Assembly: GCA_019455325.1 (NCBI GenBank)
Contig: JACFMQ010000007.1
Location: forward strand, 62,001-126,000
Length of the DNA stretch: 64,000 bases
DNA from: Rhodocyclaceae bacterium
GTDB lineage: Bacteria > Pseudomonadota > Gammaproteobacteria > Burkholderiales > Rhodocyclaceae
Reading direction: 5' to 3'
Shown: positions 45,849 to 55,594 of the stretch, in pieces
Position numbering within the stretch: position 1 is the first letter of the stretch
Layout of the letters: each line of letters begins with the position of its first letter
Position numbers and translations under genes: made by a program
Notes under the pieces: generated by a model
The model's input: the letters and a program-made list of their open reading frames with translations, nothing else
What the model was told of the DNA's origin: nothing
Database searches by the model: none

Positions 45849-46526
45849 TCATTCCGGCGCGTACTTGTAGCCGACGCCGTAGACCGAGCGGATGAGTTCG
45901 GCTTCCGGCGCGACCTCGGCGATCTTGCGCCGTATCTTCTTGATGTGGCTGTCCACCGTCCGGTCGGCGACGATGCGGTCGGTGCCGTGCATCGCATCCA
46001 TGAGCTGCTCCCGGCTGAATATCCGTCCCGGCTGGTCGACCATCTGCTTGAGCAGCCTGAATTCGATGGCGGTCAGCCCGAGGTCGCGGCCGTGCCAGCT
46101 CGCCTGCCAGCGTTCGAGGTCGAGTTCCAGCCCCGTTCTGCCGCCGGCGTTCGGGCGCGTGCGGCGCAGCACGGCCTTCACCCGGGCGACGACCTCGCGC
46201 GGGCTGAAGGGCTTACAGATGTAGTCGTCGGCGCCGAGTTCGAGGCCGAGCAGGCGGTCCGATTCCTCGATGCGCGCGGTGGTCATGATGATCGCGGCAT
46301 TGCCGGCAAGCCCGCTCGCACGCAGCTCGCGGCAGATTTCGAGGCCGGAGACGCCGGGCAGCATCAGGTCGAGCAGGACGAGGTCGACGGCATGCCCGCG
46401 CAGCCAAGGGAGCACTTCGTCGCCGCGCTGCAGGCGGTGCGTGGCGTAGCCTTCGCGGGCCAGGTAGTCGCACAGGATGTCGGCGATCTTGGCTTCGTCC
46501 TCGACGATCAGGATGCGCTCGTTCAT
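45849..46526 (-). CDS. OmpR-family response regulator, BaeR-like
   Basis: 225-residue two-component regulator. Receiver with acidic pair (IVEDEAK), phospho-Asp in LVLLDLMLP and conserved Lys in YICKPFSPREV; C-terminal winged helix (LTAIEFRLLKQMVDQPGRIFSREQLMD, VDSHIKKIRRKI, SVYGVGYKY). It overlaps the partner kinase by 4 bp. The pair is divergent from the macAB pump, the position BaeSR-type systems hold next to the exporters they control. Confidence 0.88.
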   Translation of the reverse strand: MNERILIVEDEAKIADILCDYLAREGYATHRLQRGDEVLPWLRGHAVDLVLLDLMLPGVSGLEICRELRASGLAGNAAIIMTTARIEESDRLLGLELGADDYICKPFSPREVVARVKAVLRRTRPNAGGRTGLELDLERWQASWHGRDLGLTAIEFRLLKQMVDQPGRIFSREQLMDAMHGTDRIVADRTVDSHIKKIRRKIAEVAPEAELIRSVYGVGYKYAPE

Positions 46527-47980
46527 GCCGGCTCCGCCGCGGCCAGGGGGAGCCGGATCTGCCAGCACAGGCCGCCGAGCGGACTGTGCCCGCATGCCAG
46601 GCCGCCGCCGTGTCCCTCGACGATCGCCTTGGCGATCGCCAGTCCGAGGCCGGCGCCGCCGCTCGCCCGGGCGCGGGATTCGTCGACCCGGTACAGGCGT
46701 TCGGTCAGGCTGGCCAGGTGCTGCTCGTCGACGCCGGGCGCGGAGTCCTGCCAGCGCACGTGCGCGAAGCCGTCCTGCCGGCTCAGTTCGATGCGCAGGC
46801 GGCGCGGCGGGTCGGTGTAGCGCAGGGTGTTCTGCAGCAGGTTGCCGAACACCTGGCCGAGGCGGGCGCCGTCGCCGCGGATCGACAGGTCCGGCGCCAG
46901 CGAGAGTTCCACGGCCAGTTCCTGCTCGGCGATCGTCTGCCGGCTGGCATCGAGACAGTCGCGTATCAGCTCGCCGAGGTCGAGCGGGGCGAAGCGATAG
47001 CTCAATGCGCCGAGGTCGGACAGCGAGAGCAGGTGCAGGTCGTCGACCAGCCGCGTCAGGCGGCCGATTTCCTGGGCCAGCGAATTGACGCCGGCCGGCG
47101 TCAGCGGCCTGACGCCGTCCTGCAGCGCCTCGACCTCTGCGCGCAATGTGGTCAGCGGCGTGCGCAGCTCGTGGGCGATGTCGGCGATCCACTGCCGGCG
47201 GGAGTGCCGGGCCTGCTCCAGGGCGCTGGCCAGGTCGTTGAAGTCGGTGGCGAGCTGGGCGAATTCGTCGTGGCCGACGACGGCGATGCGCATGCCGTAG
47301 TCGCCCTCGGCCAGGCGGTTGGCGCCGTGGCGCAGGGCTTCGAGGCGGCGCGACAGCCAGTGCGCGATCAGGGCCGCATTGATCAGCACGGCCGCCAGCA
47401 TGCCGATGGCGATGGCCAGGAAACGGTGCGCCTGCTGCTCCTGGAAGACCTGTTCCAGCGATTCGATCATCGCCAGCCGCGGAATGTAGGCGAGGTAGCC
47501 GACGACCTGGCCGTCGACCTCGATCGGCCTGCGCTGGGCATGGCCGGCGCGCTCGGTCGAGCCGATCAGGACCGTGCCCCCGGCGTCGAGCAGCAGCATG
47601 CGCGGATCGATGGTCAGGGTCGGCGGCGGTTCGGGCCGGCCGGCGTCCGCGGGCGCCGGCGGTCCGCCGGGAGGGCGCAGGAAGCGGCTGTTGCCGAGCA
47701 CTTCGCGCAGCATGCCCTGCCAGCGCTGCCGGTCTTCGGCGACCCAGGCCCAGTCCCCATGCTCGCGATAGCCGTCGGCGAGCCGCTGGATCAGCGGCGT
47801 CAGGCGCGCTTCGTCGGCCTTGTTCAGGTATTCGACCAGCCCCCGGTCGAAGCTGCTGCTGTAGATCTGGTAGGCGGCGACGACGAGGACGATGTTCGCG
47901 CCGGCGATCGCCAGGAACAGCTTGATGCCCAGCGAGTGCAGGTAGCGGCGCCAGCCGGCGGCGTGAGTGGAGGAGGGCAT
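46523..47980 (-). CDS. Sensor histidine kinase, BaeS-like
   Basis: 485-residue membrane kinase. First helix about 17-38 (LGIKLFLAIAGANIVLVVAAYQI), periplasmic sensor to about 185, second helix (IAIGMLAAVLINAALIAHWL), HAMP, H-box IAHELRTPLTTL (His near 270), and catalytic ATPase motifs (NLLQNTLRYTD, GGAGLGLAIAKAIVEGHGG). The sensed signal is not readable. Faces macA with a 113-bp gap holding a Fur-like site. Confidence 0.88.
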   Translation of the reverse strand: MPSSTHAAGWRRYLHSLGIKLFLAIAGANIVLVVAAYQIYSSSFDRGLVEYLNKADEARLTPLIQRLADGYREHGDWAWVAEDRQRWQGMLREVLGNSRFLRPPGGPPAPADAGRPEPPPTLTIDPRMLLLDAGGTVLIGSTERAGHAQRRPIEVDGQVVGYLAYIPRLAMIESLEQVFQEQQAHRFLAIAIGMLAAVLINAALIAHWLSRRLEALRHGANRLAEGDYGMRIAVVGHDEFAQLATDFNDLASALEQARHSRRQWIADIAHELRTPLTTLRAEVEALQDGVRPLTPAGVNSLAQEIGRLTRLVDDLHLLSLSDLGALSYRFAPLDLGELIRDCLDASRQTIAEQELAVELSLAPDLSIRGDGARLGQVFGNLLQNTLRYTDPPRRLRIELSRQDGFAHVRWQDSAPGVDEQHLASLTERLYRVDESRARASGGAGLGLAIAKAIVEGHGGGLACGHSPLGGLCWQIRLPLAAAEPA

Positions 47981-48010
47981 GCCGTGCTCGGGGAGAAAAC
48001 GTAACAGGGC

Positions 48011-48029
48011 GTAAATGATAATTCATCCG
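48011..48029. promoter_or_regulatory. Fur-box-like site in kinase-macA gap
   Basis: GTAAATGATAATTCATCCG, with the core AATGATAAT, agrees at about 11 of 19 positions with the Fur box. It is centred 75 bp before macA and 40 bp before the kinase start, so it could control either or both. Confidence 0.5.
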
Positions 48030-48093
48030 AATTGTTTCCTTAATTGCCTGCTAATTTCCCGCCCGTTGATCGGATTTCTTTGAGCGGAGCGGT

Positions 48094-49929
48094 ATGGAAA
48101 AGAAAAAAGAGGGTCGGGGCTGGTTGCGCACGCAGGCCGATCGGGCGCTCGCCCGCGTTTCACCGCCCGTTCTCGGGCTCCTGATCGTTCTGATCGGCGG
48201 CGGGCTGTCCCTGGCGGCATGGTCGTGGAGCAAGCACGGCGGCAGCGCGCAGGAGGTCATCGGCGTGGAGGTCCGCAGGGGCGACATCGAAGACCTCGTC
48301 GCCGCCACCGGCACCCTGCAGCCGCGGGATTACGTCGACGTCGGCGCGCAGGTGTCGGGGCAACTGGAGAAGATCCACGTCGAAGTCGGGCAGTCGGTCA
48401 AGGAGGGCGAACTGCTCGCCGAGATCGATGCCGAGCAGTCGGCGGCGCGGGTCGAGGCCAGTCTGGCCCAGATGCGCTCGCTGGAAGCCCAACTGGAGCA
48501 GCGGCGCCTGAGCCTGGTCAAGGCCGAGCGCGATCTGGCGCGCTACCGCAACCTGGTGGCCGAGGAGGCGGCGACGCTGGAAAGCCTGCAGAACGCCGAG
48601 ACCGAGGCCGCCAACATGCGCGCCCAGATGGCCCAGTTGCGCGCCCAGATCGACCAGTTGCGGGCGAGCACCCGGGTCGAGGAAGCCAACCTGAAATACA
48701 CCAGGATCTATGCGCCGATGGCCGGCACCGTGGTCAGCATCGCCGCCAAGAAGGGGCAGACGCTGAACACCAACCAGCAGGCGCCGACGCTGATGCGGAT
48801 CGCCGACCTGGCGGTGATGAACGTCCAGACCCAGGTTTCCGAGGCCGACGTGAGCAAGCTGCGGTCCGGCATGGCGGCCTACTTCACGACGCTGGGCGGG
48901 CAGGGGCGGCGGTGGTACGGCAAGCTGGACAAGATCGAGCCGACGCCGACCGTGACCAACAACGTCGTCCTCTACAACGCCCTGTTCGAGGTGCCGAACG
49001 AGAGCGGCACCTTGATGACCCAGATGACCGCCCAGGTGTTTTTCGTCGTCGCGCAGGTGCACGATGTGCTGCTGGTGCCGATGTCGGCGCTGAACCAGTC
49101 CGCTTCCGGCCCGCGGCGGCAGAACGCCGCCGGGCCGGAGGCGCAGCGCGGGGCGGCCGGCGAGGCCGCTGCCGTTCGCCCGGTCGCCGGCGCGCAGGTG
49201 GAAGGCGAGGCCAGGGGCGCGCGCCGCCGCGCCCAGGGCGGCGAAGACGCGCGGATGCCTGGCGAGGCGCGGGGCGCCCGCCGCGATGCTGCCGCCGGCG
49301 AGGCGGCCGGCGAAGCGCCAGGAATGCGTCGCGGCCAGGGCGGCGAGGACGAGCGGGGACGCCGCCAGCAGGACGGCGAGGCCCGGAGCCCCCGCCGCGA
49401 CGCCGCCGGTGAGGCGGCAGCGCCGCGCAACGGGGCGGCCGGCGAAGCGTCCGCAATGCGCCGCGGCCAGAGCGGCGAAGGCGGGCAGGAACGCCGCCGA
49501 CCGGACGGCGAGGCCCGCAATGTCCGCCGCGACGCCGCCGGCGATGCCGCGGCCGTCCGCCCGGTCTCCGCCCAGGCGCAGGACGAGGGGAGCGAAGCGC
49601 GCCGTCGGACGGCGGGCGAGCGGAACGGCAGCGCCGCGGCGTCCTTGGCGGGCGGAGCCGGCGCGTCGTCGGAAGCGCGGCAGCGCGAGGCCCGCGTCAA
49701 GGTGATCCTGCCGGACGGCAGCATCGAGGAACGGCAGGTGACGGTCGGCGTCAGCAACCGCATCCATGCCGAAGTGATCTCCGGTCTGGCGCAGGGGGAA
49801 CGGGTGGTGGCCGGCGTGCGCGAGCAGGAAAAGGCGCGCTCCGAGTCTTCGTCGAACAACCGCCAGCCGCAGTCCCAGATACCGGGCATGCCCGGCGGCG
49901 CGCCCGTCGGCGTGCCCAGGGGCCGCTAG
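48094..49929 (+). CDS. macA: MacA-type periplasmic adaptor with large low-complexity insert
   Basis: 611-residue membrane-fusion protein linking MacB to the outer-membrane channel. Membrane helix at about 27-46; lipoyl/barrel parts ([37 protein letters not shown]); hairpin coiled coil about 100-205; beta-barrel ([20 protein letters not shown]). Between about 339 and 530 lies a Gly/Glu/Arg/Ala-rich repeat (units like [14 protein letters not shown] and MRRGQxGE) absent from ordinary MacA (about 370-400 residues). The membrane-proximal end then resumes ([17 protein letters not shown]). The frame is preserved through the insert, so it is probably expressed. Confidence 0.88.
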   Translation: MEKKKEGRGWLRTQADRALARVSPPVLGLLIVLIGGGLSLAAWSWSKHGGSAQEVIGVEVRRGDIEDLVAATGTLQPRDYVDVGAQVSGQLEKIHVEVGQSVKEGELLAEIDAEQSAARVEASLAQMRSLEAQLEQRRLSLVKAERDLARYRNLVAEEAATLESLQNAETEAANMRAQMAQLRAQIDQLRASTRVEEANLKYTRIYAPMAGTVVSIAAKKGQTLNTNQQAPTLMRIADLAVMNVQTQVSEADVSKLRSGMAAYFTTLGGQGRRWYGKLDKIEPTPTVTNNVVLYNALFEVPNESGTLMTQMTAQVFFVVAQVHDVLLVPMSALNQSASGPRRQNAAGPEAQRGAAGEAAAVRPVAGAQVEGEARGARRRAQGGEDARMPGEARGARRDAAAGEAAGEAPGMRRGQGGEDERGRRQQDGEARSPRRDAAGEAAAPRNGAAGEASAMRRGQSGEGGQERRRPDGEARNVRRDAAGDAAAVRPVSAQAQDEGSEARRRTAGERNGSAAASLAGGAGASSEARQREARVKVILPDGSIEERQVTVGVSNRIHAEVISGLAQGERVVAGVREQEKARSESSSNNRQPQSQIPGMPGGAPVGVPRGR

Positions 49930-49930
49930 C

Positions 49931-51886
49931 ATGCGCGTGCAGGAAGGGCCGGCCGCGCCGCTGATCGAGCTGCGCGGCGTCACCAAGACCTATCGGAACG
50001 GGGAACTGGCCGTCGAGGTGCTGCACGGGCTGGACCTGACGATCCACGAGGGCGAGTTCGTCGCCATCGTCGGCGCTTCCGGCTCCGGCAAGTCCACGCT
50101 GATGAACATCCTCGGCTGCCTGGACCGGCCGACTTCCGGCGCCTATCTCTTTCGCGGCGAGGACGTTTCCGGGCTCGAACGCGACGCCCTGGCCGGGCTG
50201 CGGCGCGAGGACTTCGGCTTCGTCTTCCAGAGCTACAACCTGATCGCCACCGCGACCGCGGCGGAAAACGTCGAGGTGCCGGCGATGTACGCCGGCGTGC
50301 CGCCGGCCGAGCGGCACCGCCGGGCCGACGAGCTGCTGGCGGTCCTCGGGCTCTCCGACCGCGGCCACCACCGGCCGAACCAGTTGTCCGGCGGGCAGCA
50401 GCAGCGGGTCTCGATCGCCCGCGCGCTGATGAACGGCGGCCGCGTGATCCTCGCCGACGAACCGACCGGCGCCCTCGACAGCAAGAGCGGCGCCGACGTC
50501 ATGAAACTCTTGAAGGAACTGTCGGAAGCCGGCCATACGGTGATCCTGATCACGCATGCGCACGCGGTCGCCGCGCATGCGAGCCGGGTCATCGAGCTGA
50601 GCGACGGCAACGTGGTTGCCGACTCCGGCGCGCGTCCGCCCGCCCGGCTGCCGGCGCCCGAAGACCTGCCGGCGGCGCGTCCGGGCAGCGGCCTGGCGGA
50701 TCTCTACGAATCCGCGAAGAGCGCGCTGCGCGCGCTGCGGGCCAACGTCTTCCGCTCCGTTCTCACCTTGCTCGGCATCGTCATCGGCGTCGCCTCGGTG
50801 ATCGCCATGCTGGCCATCGGCGACGGCGCCAAGCAGCAGGTGCTCGACCGGATCAGCGCGATGGGCTCCAACCTGCTGCTGGTCCGCCCCGGCGCGCCCA
50901 ACCAGCGCGGCTTCCGCAACACGGCGACGCTGGTGCTGGCCGACGTCCAGGCCATCGACCGGGAGGTCCGCAACGTGCTCGCGGCCGTGCCGGAGCAGGA
51001 GAGCAGCGCGACGCTGCGCCACGAGGAATCCGACTACTCGACCAGCGTCATGGGGACCTCGGCCAAGTTCCCCCTGGCGCGCCGCTGGCACGTGGCCGAA
51101 GGCACCTTCTTCACCGACGAGGACGAAGCCGGCTACGCCACGGTCGCCGTGCTCGGCCGGACCGTGGCGCGGGCGCTGTTCCGCGACGGCCGTTCGCCGC
51201 TCGGCGAATACGTCCTGGTCAACAATCTGATCTTCCAGGTGATCGGGGTGATGGCCGAGCGCGGCGCCTCGCCGAACGGCCAGGATCAGGACGACGTCGT
51301 CCTGGTGCCCTACCAGACCAGCCAGTTGCGCCTCTCCGGCCAGCGTTTCCTGCGCAACGTGACGGTGGCGGTCGACGACGTCGCCCGCATCGACGACACC
51401 CAGGCGGAGGTCGAATCCCTGCTGGCGGCGCGGCACGGCACCGTCGACTTCCAGATCCGCAACATGGCCTCGATCATCGACGCGGCGACCGAGACGCAGA
51501 ACACGATGACCATCCTGCTCGGCTCGATTGCGGCGATCTCGCTCTTGGTCGGCGGCATCGGCGTGATGAACATCATGCTGGTCAGCGTCACCGAGCGGAC
51601 GCGGGAAATCGGCATCCGCATGGCCACCGGCGCGCGCACCGGCAACATCATGCAGCAGTTCCTGATCGAGGCGCTGGTCGTCTCGGCGCTCGGCGGCGTC
51701 GTCGGCGTGGCCTGCGGCCTGGGCGCCGCCGCGGTGATCGGGGCCTTCGGCACGCCGATCCAGTATTCGCTGCTGCCCGTGCTGCTGGCCTTCGGCTGTT
51801 CGTTCGCCACCGGGCTGGTCTTCGGCTACCTGCCGGCGCGCAAGGCGGCCGGCCTCGACCCGGTCGTGGCGCTGGCCTCCGAATAA
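49931..51886 (+). CDS. macB: MacB-type ABC exporter (ATPase plus permease)
   Basis: 651-residue fusion of ABC ATPase and four-helix permease. Walker [10 protein letters not shown] near residue 45, signature [15 protein letters not shown], Walker [17 protein letters not shown]; large periplasmic domain between helix 1 (near 275) and the C-terminal three helices ([41 protein letters not shown]). Family members export macrolides, peptides or siderophores (PvdT). One base separates it from macA. Iron context favours siderophore or peptide traffic, but this is inference. Confidence 0.94.
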   Translation: MRVQEGPAAPLIELRGVTKTYRNGELAVEVLHGLDLTIHEGEFVAIVGASGSGKSTLMNILGCLDRPTSGAYLFRGEDVSGLERDALAGLRREDFGFVFQSYNLIATATAAENVEVPAMYAGVPPAERHRRADELLAVLGLSDRGHHRPNQLSGGQQQRVSIARALMNGGRVILADEPTGALDSKSGADVMKLLKELSEAGHTVILITHAHAVAAHASRVIELSDGNVVADSGARPPARLPAPEDLPAARPGSGLADLYESAKSALRALRANVFRSVLTLLGIVIGVASVIAMLAIGDGAKQQVLDRISAMGSNLLLVRPGAPNQRGFRNTATLVLADVQAIDREVRNVLAAVPEQESSATLRHEESDYSTSVMGTSAKFPLARRWHVAEGTFFTDEDEAGYATVAVLGRTVARALFRDGRSPLGEYVLVNNLIFQVIGVMAERGASPNGQDQDDVVLVPYQTSQLRLSGQRFLRNVTVAVDDVARIDDTQAEVESLLAARHGTVDFQIRNMASIIDAATETQNTMTILLGSIAAISLLVGGIGVMNIMLVSVTERTREIGIRMATGARTGNIMQQFLIEALVVSALGGVVGVACGLGAAAVIGAFGTPIQYSLLPVLLAFGCSFATGLVFGYLPARKAAGLDPVVALASE

Positions 51887-51899
51887 GGAAAGAGAACCC

Positions 51900-53315
51900 A
51901 TGTCCAGGGAAAAGACGAAGCATCGCGGCCCGCTGGCAGCGGCCGTTTTCGGGCTCCTGCTCGGCGCCTGCGCGATCCAGGAGCCGTCCTCGCTGCCCAG
52001 GATGCAACTGCCGGAAAGATGGAGCGAGCCGCTGCCGCTCGGGCAGGCCGCCGCCAGCGGCGTCGCGCCCGACTGGTGGACAGGCTTCGCGTCCGCCGAA
52101 CTGAACCGCCTGGTCGGGCTTGCGCTCGCGGGCAATCCGGACCTGATGATCTCGGCCGAGCGCGTCCGCCAGGCGGAGATCGCCCTCGGCATCGCCGGCG
52201 CCGCCCGCCTGCCGAGCGTCGGCGGCAGCGCCGGCACCTCGCAGAGCCGGAGCACGCCCGACGGCGGCACGACCACCCGCCGCGACGGCAGCAGCCTCGG
52301 CCTGTCGGTGAGCTACGAGCTCGATCTGTGGGGCCGGATCGCGGCGAACGTGGCGGCCGGCGAGGCTTCGCTGCAAGCGAGCCGCTTCGATCACGAAGCC
52401 GCCCGCCTGTCGCTCGTCGCCGGCGTCGCCAGCGTCTATTTCCAGGCGCTGGCGGCGGACGAGCGCCTGCGCATCGCGCAGGAGAACCTGGCGCTGGCGC
52501 AGCGCATCCTCGCCATCGTCGAGGCGCGCCACCGCAACGGCGTCGCCACCAGCCTGGAGGTCGCGCAGCAGAGCACCACCGTGCTGTCGCAGCAGGCCGC
52601 GCTGATTCCGCTGGCCGTCCAGGTGCGCCAACTGCATTCGGCGCTGGCCCTGCTGCTCGGCCAGATACCGCAGGCGGCCGCGTTCGCCGGAGAGGACTTC
52701 GTCGGGCTGCATATTCCGGCGATCCTGCCCGAGATGCCGCCGATCCTGATCGCGCGGCGGCCGGACATCGCCGCCGTCGAGGCCGCCCTCGCCGCCAGCG
52801 ACGCCAACGTCGCCGCGGCGCGCGCCGCGCTCCTGCCGAGCGCCTCGCTGTCGGCGTCCGGCGGCCTGAGCAGCGCGGTCCTGCTCGATCTGGCGAATCC
52901 GACCCGCAGCGTCTCGATGGCGCTGTCGCTAGCCCAGAACATCTTCGACGGCGGGCGCCTGCGCCTGCAGACCGAAAGCGCGCGCTCGCAGCGGGCGGTG
53001 CAGATCATCAACTATTCGAAGGCGGTGCGCAGCGCGCTGAAGGAAGTCGACGACGGCCTGGGCAACGTCGAGAAGAGCGAACGCCAGGAAATCGCCCAGC
53101 GGGCCGTGCTCGAACAGGCGTCGCGCTCCCTGCGCCTGGCCGAGCTGCGCTACCGCGAGGGGGCCGGCGAACTGCTCTCGGTGCTGGAGGCGCAGCGTAC
53201 CGTCTTCTCCGCCCGCGACCAGTTGGTCACGCTGCGGCTGTCGCGGCTGCAGGCGGCGATCGACCTGAGCAAGGCGCTCGGCGGCGGCTGGAAGGCGGCG
53301 GAAGCCGGCGCCTGA
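51900..53315 (+). CDS. Outer-membrane efflux lipoprotein, NodT/OprM type
   Basis: 471-residue TolC-like channel subunit. Lipobox LLGAC with Cys24 indicates a lipidated outer-membrane protein. Two repeats of the outer membrane efflux protein domain follow ([79 protein letters not shown]). Third gene of the MacAB operon, 13 bp after macB, completing a tripartite pump similar in layout to PvdRT-OpmQ of Pseudomonas. Confidence 0.93.
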   Translation: MSREKTKHRGPLAAAVFGLLLGACAIQEPSSLPRMQLPERWSEPLPLGQAAASGVAPDWWTGFASAELNRLVGLALAGNPDLMISAERVRQAEIALGIAGAARLPSVGGSAGTSQSRSTPDGGTTTRRDGSSLGLSVSYELDLWGRIAANVAAGEASLQASRFDHEAARLSLVAGVASVYFQALAADERLRIAQENLALAQRILAIVEARHRNGVATSLEVAQQSTTVLSQQAALIPLAVQVRQLHSALALLLGQIPQAAAFAGEDFVGLHIPAILPEMPPILIARRPDIAAVEAALAASDANVAAARAALLPSASLSASGGLSSAVLLDLANPTRSVSMALSLAQNIFDGGRLRLQTESARSQRAVQIINYSKAVRSALKEVDDGLGNVEKSERQEIAQRAVLEQASRSLRLAELRYREGAGELLSVLEAQRTVFSARDQLVTLRLSRLQAAIDLSKALGGGWKAAEAGA

Positions 53316-53355
53316 AGCAGCGGGCCGCCGTCAATTTTTTTGCACATTCTTGTTC

Positions 53356-53374
53356 GAGAATGAATCTCATTGTA
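53356..53374 (+). promoter_or_regulatory. Fur-box-like operator before DUF3649 gene
   Basis: GAGAATGAATCTCATTGTA matches 13 of 19 positions of the Fur consensus and is itself dyad-symmetric (GAATGA, TCATT). It lies 19 bp before the start codon of the small iron-locus gene. Confidence 0.65.
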
Positions 53375-53392
53375 TTCACGGAGGTGGGTTTC

Positions 53393-53707
53393 ATGGATCC
53401 GACATTCCGCTTCGTTTCGTTCGCCGACCATCGTCCGCGGCTCAACACGACCCTGCGTTCCCTGCTGGCGATCTTCGGCGGCTACGGGCTGGCCGCGCTG
53501 GCGGCGGCCACGTTTTCGCTGGCCCTGCCGCTGCCCAGGGTGGACGCGGTGATGGCCGCGGTCATGCTGGCCTTCGTCGTCTATCTGCTGGCGGCCATCT
53601 GGGTTTTCGCGGCGGCGACGCTGGTGCGCGCCTTCGCCGGCCTGCTGCTGCCGGCGGTGATTCTGGGCGCATGGCTCGGCGCCCTGCTCAGGGGAGCTGC
53701 GGCATAA
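53393..53707 (+). CDS. DUF3649 small membrane protein, iron uptake locus
   Basis: 104-residue protein with three hydrophobic helices (LLAIFGGYGLAALAAATFSLAL, AVMAAVMLAFVVYLLAAIWVFAAATLV, GLLLPAVILGAWLGALL). Fits the DUF3649 family, small membrane proteins found next to PepSY and DUF3325 proteins in siderophore loci. Start 53393 is chosen for GGAGGTGG 6 nt upstream; an ATG at 53359 lies inside the Fur-like site. Role probably in handling iron from siderophores at the inner membrane; mechanism unknown. Confidence 0.8.
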   Translation: MDPTFRFVSFADHRPRLNTTLRSLLAIFGGYGLAALAAATFSLALPLPRVDAVMAAVMLAFVVYLLAAIWVFAAATLVRAFAGLLLPAVILGAWLGALLRGAAA

Positions 53708-53739
53708 GATTCGACAAGCCGCGTCATTTCCGCCAGTCG

Positions 53740-55578
53740 ATGTCCTGGGTCCATACCTGGACCGGGCTGGTCATGGGCTGGCTGCTGTTCGCCATCTACG
53801 TGACGGGCGGGCTTTCCTACTTCCGCAATGAGATCACGTTGTGGATGCAGCCGGAGCTGCATGCGGCGGCGGCCGGCGACGACTGGCTGCCGAAGGCCCT
53901 CGGCCTGCTGGCGGAAAAGGGGGCCGGCGCGCAGCAATGGACGATCAACCCGCCCGGGCCGCGCAGCCCGGTCGTCGGTCTCTCCTACCGCGAGGCCGTG
54001 CCGCAAGGCGGGGGCGGCGGCGAGGCCCAGGAAGAGAGTGCCCTCGGCGAAACCGAGCGCAGCCGCCCGGGCCGCGCCGCCGGCGAGAGGAACGCCGAGC
54101 GTTCCGGCAGCGGCCGCGAGGCGGTGAATCCGGCGAACGGGCCGCGCGACGAGCGCGCCGCCAGCCCCGGCAACGCGGAAACGCGCGCCGGCGGCGGCGA
54201 GATGCGCCAGGGGCAGCAGGGGCCGCAGGAAAGAAACCGGGGGGTCAAACGCCTGACGATGGACCCGTCGACCGGCAGCGTCCTCGAACCGCGAGCCACG
54301 GCCGGCGGCAATTTCCTCTACCGCTTCCACTACCAGTTGCACGGCATGGACCGGACCTGGGGCCAGTGGATCGTCGGCGCCGTCACCATGCTGATGTTCG
54401 TCGCCATCGTCACCGGCGTCGTCGTGCACCGGAACATCTTCAAGGACTTCTTCACGTTCCGCCCGGCCAAGGGCAAGCGTTCGTGGCTGGACGGACACAA
54501 TGCCACCGGCGTGCTGTCGCTGCCCTTCCATGTCGTGATCACCTTCTCCGGCCTGCTGCTGCTGGCCACCCAACTGATGCCCTGGGCGGCGGACGCCGCC
54601 TACAACGGGGATCGGCGCGCCTTCAGTCAGGAACTCCGCGGCGGCGGCCGGGACGCGGCCCCCGCCGGCCAGGCGGCCGGCCGGCGCGGCGCCGACGCCG
54701 GCGGCCGGGCGACGCTGGCCGATCTTCGGCCCCTGTATCGGCAGGCCCTCGAACGATGGCCGGATCATGGCGTGGGCAACATCGTCGTGAACAATCCGGG
54801 CACGCCGCAGGCGACCGTGGAAATGCGCCAGGCCTTCGGCGAACGGCTGACGGCCCGCGGCGGCGGGCGCATGCTGTTCGACGGCGCCACCGGGAACGAG
54901 CTCGATCCGCCGGCCGCGGCGCGCCCGCCGACGACCACCCGCGCCATCTGGAACGTGTTCGTCGCCGTGCACGAGGGGCGTTTCGCCATGCCGGCGGTGC
55001 GCTGGCTGCTGTTCGTTTCCGGCGTCCTCGGCGCGCTCATGATCGCCAGCGGCCTGGTGCTCTGGCTGGCGTCGCGGCAGAAGGAGCGCGAGGCCCTGGG
55101 CTGCCTGCCGCGCGGGCACCGCTTCGTCGAGGTCATGAACGTCGGCGCCATCGCCGGCCTGATGATCGCCCTCGCCGCCTATTTCTGGGCGAACCGCTTC
55201 ATTCCGGCGGCGGCGGGCGATCGCGGCGAGCTGGAAATCCTCGGCTTCTTCGCGGTCTGGGGGCTGACCTTCGCGCATGCCGCCGTTCGCCGGCACAAGC
55301 GCGCCTGGGTCGAGCAGCTTGCGGCCGGCGCCGCGCTGTTCCTGCTCCTGCCCGCGCTCAACGGGCTGACCGGCGGCGCGCACCTGGGGCGCAGCATGCT
55401 GAACGGCCCCTGGCAGGTGGCCGGTTTCGACCTGGCCGCGCTGTTCGTCGGCGGCGCCCTGCTTTTCGTCGCCTACCGCGTGCAGCACCACGTCCCCCGG
55501 CCGGCCAGGAAAGAGGCGGGCCGGCCGGCGGCCGGCGGCAGCGCCGGCGAGCCGCATCTGTCGCTGGAAGCCAACTGA
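53740..55578 (+). CDS. PepSY-domain inner-membrane protein, probable ferrisiderophore reductase
   Basis: 612-residue PepSY-associated membrane protein of the FoxB/PiuB/FpvG kind, proposed to reduce iron from siderophores in the periplasm. Helices at MSWVHTWTGLVMGWLLFAIYVTGGLSYF, WIVGAVTMLMFVAIVTGVVVHRN, GVLSLPFHVVITFSGLLLLATQ and four nearer the C-terminus, with paired His residues typical of heme-binding diheme reductases. Residues about 85-165 are a Gly/Glu/Arg-rich low-complexity insert. The ATG at 53740 gives a short N-terminus; similar proteins start a few residues earlier, where this frame has ATA (53704) overlapping the previous stop. Confidence 0.82.
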   Translation: MSWVHTWTGLVMGWLLFAIYVTGGLSYFRNEITLWMQPELHAAAAGDDWLPKALGLLAEKGAGAQQWTINPPGPRSPVVGLSYREAVPQGGGGGEAQEESALGETERSRPGRAAGERNAERSGSGREAVNPANGPRDERAASPGNAETRAGGGEMRQGQQGPQERNRGVKRLTMDPSTGSVLEPRATAGGNFLYRFHYQLHGMDRTWGQWIVGAVTMLMFVAIVTGVVVHRNIFKDFFTFRPAKGKRSWLDGHNATGVLSLPFHVVITFSGLLLLATQLMPWAADAAYNGDRRAFSQELRGGGRDAAPAGQAAGRRGADAGGRATLADLRPLYRQALERWPDHGVGNIVVNNPGTPQATVEMRQAFGERLTARGGGRMLFDGATGNELDPPAAARPPTTTRAIWNVFVAVHEGRFAMPAVRWLLFVSGVLGALMIASGLVLWLASRQKEREALGCLPRGHRFVEVMNVGAIAGLMIALAAYFWANRFIPAAAGDRGELEILGFFAVWGLTFAHAAVRRHKRAWVEQLAAGAALFLLLPALNGLTGGAHLGRSMLNGPWQVAGFDLAALFVGGALLFVAYRVQHHVPRPARKEAGRPAAGGSAGEPHLSLEAN

Positions 55579-55594
55579 ATCCGAAGGAAGAAAC

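Noticed and set aside
49110-49690. Sequencing artefact as explanation for the MacA repeat insert
   Set aside because: The repeats are imperfect and the frame is kept on both sides, so real sequence is more likely; long reads would settle it.
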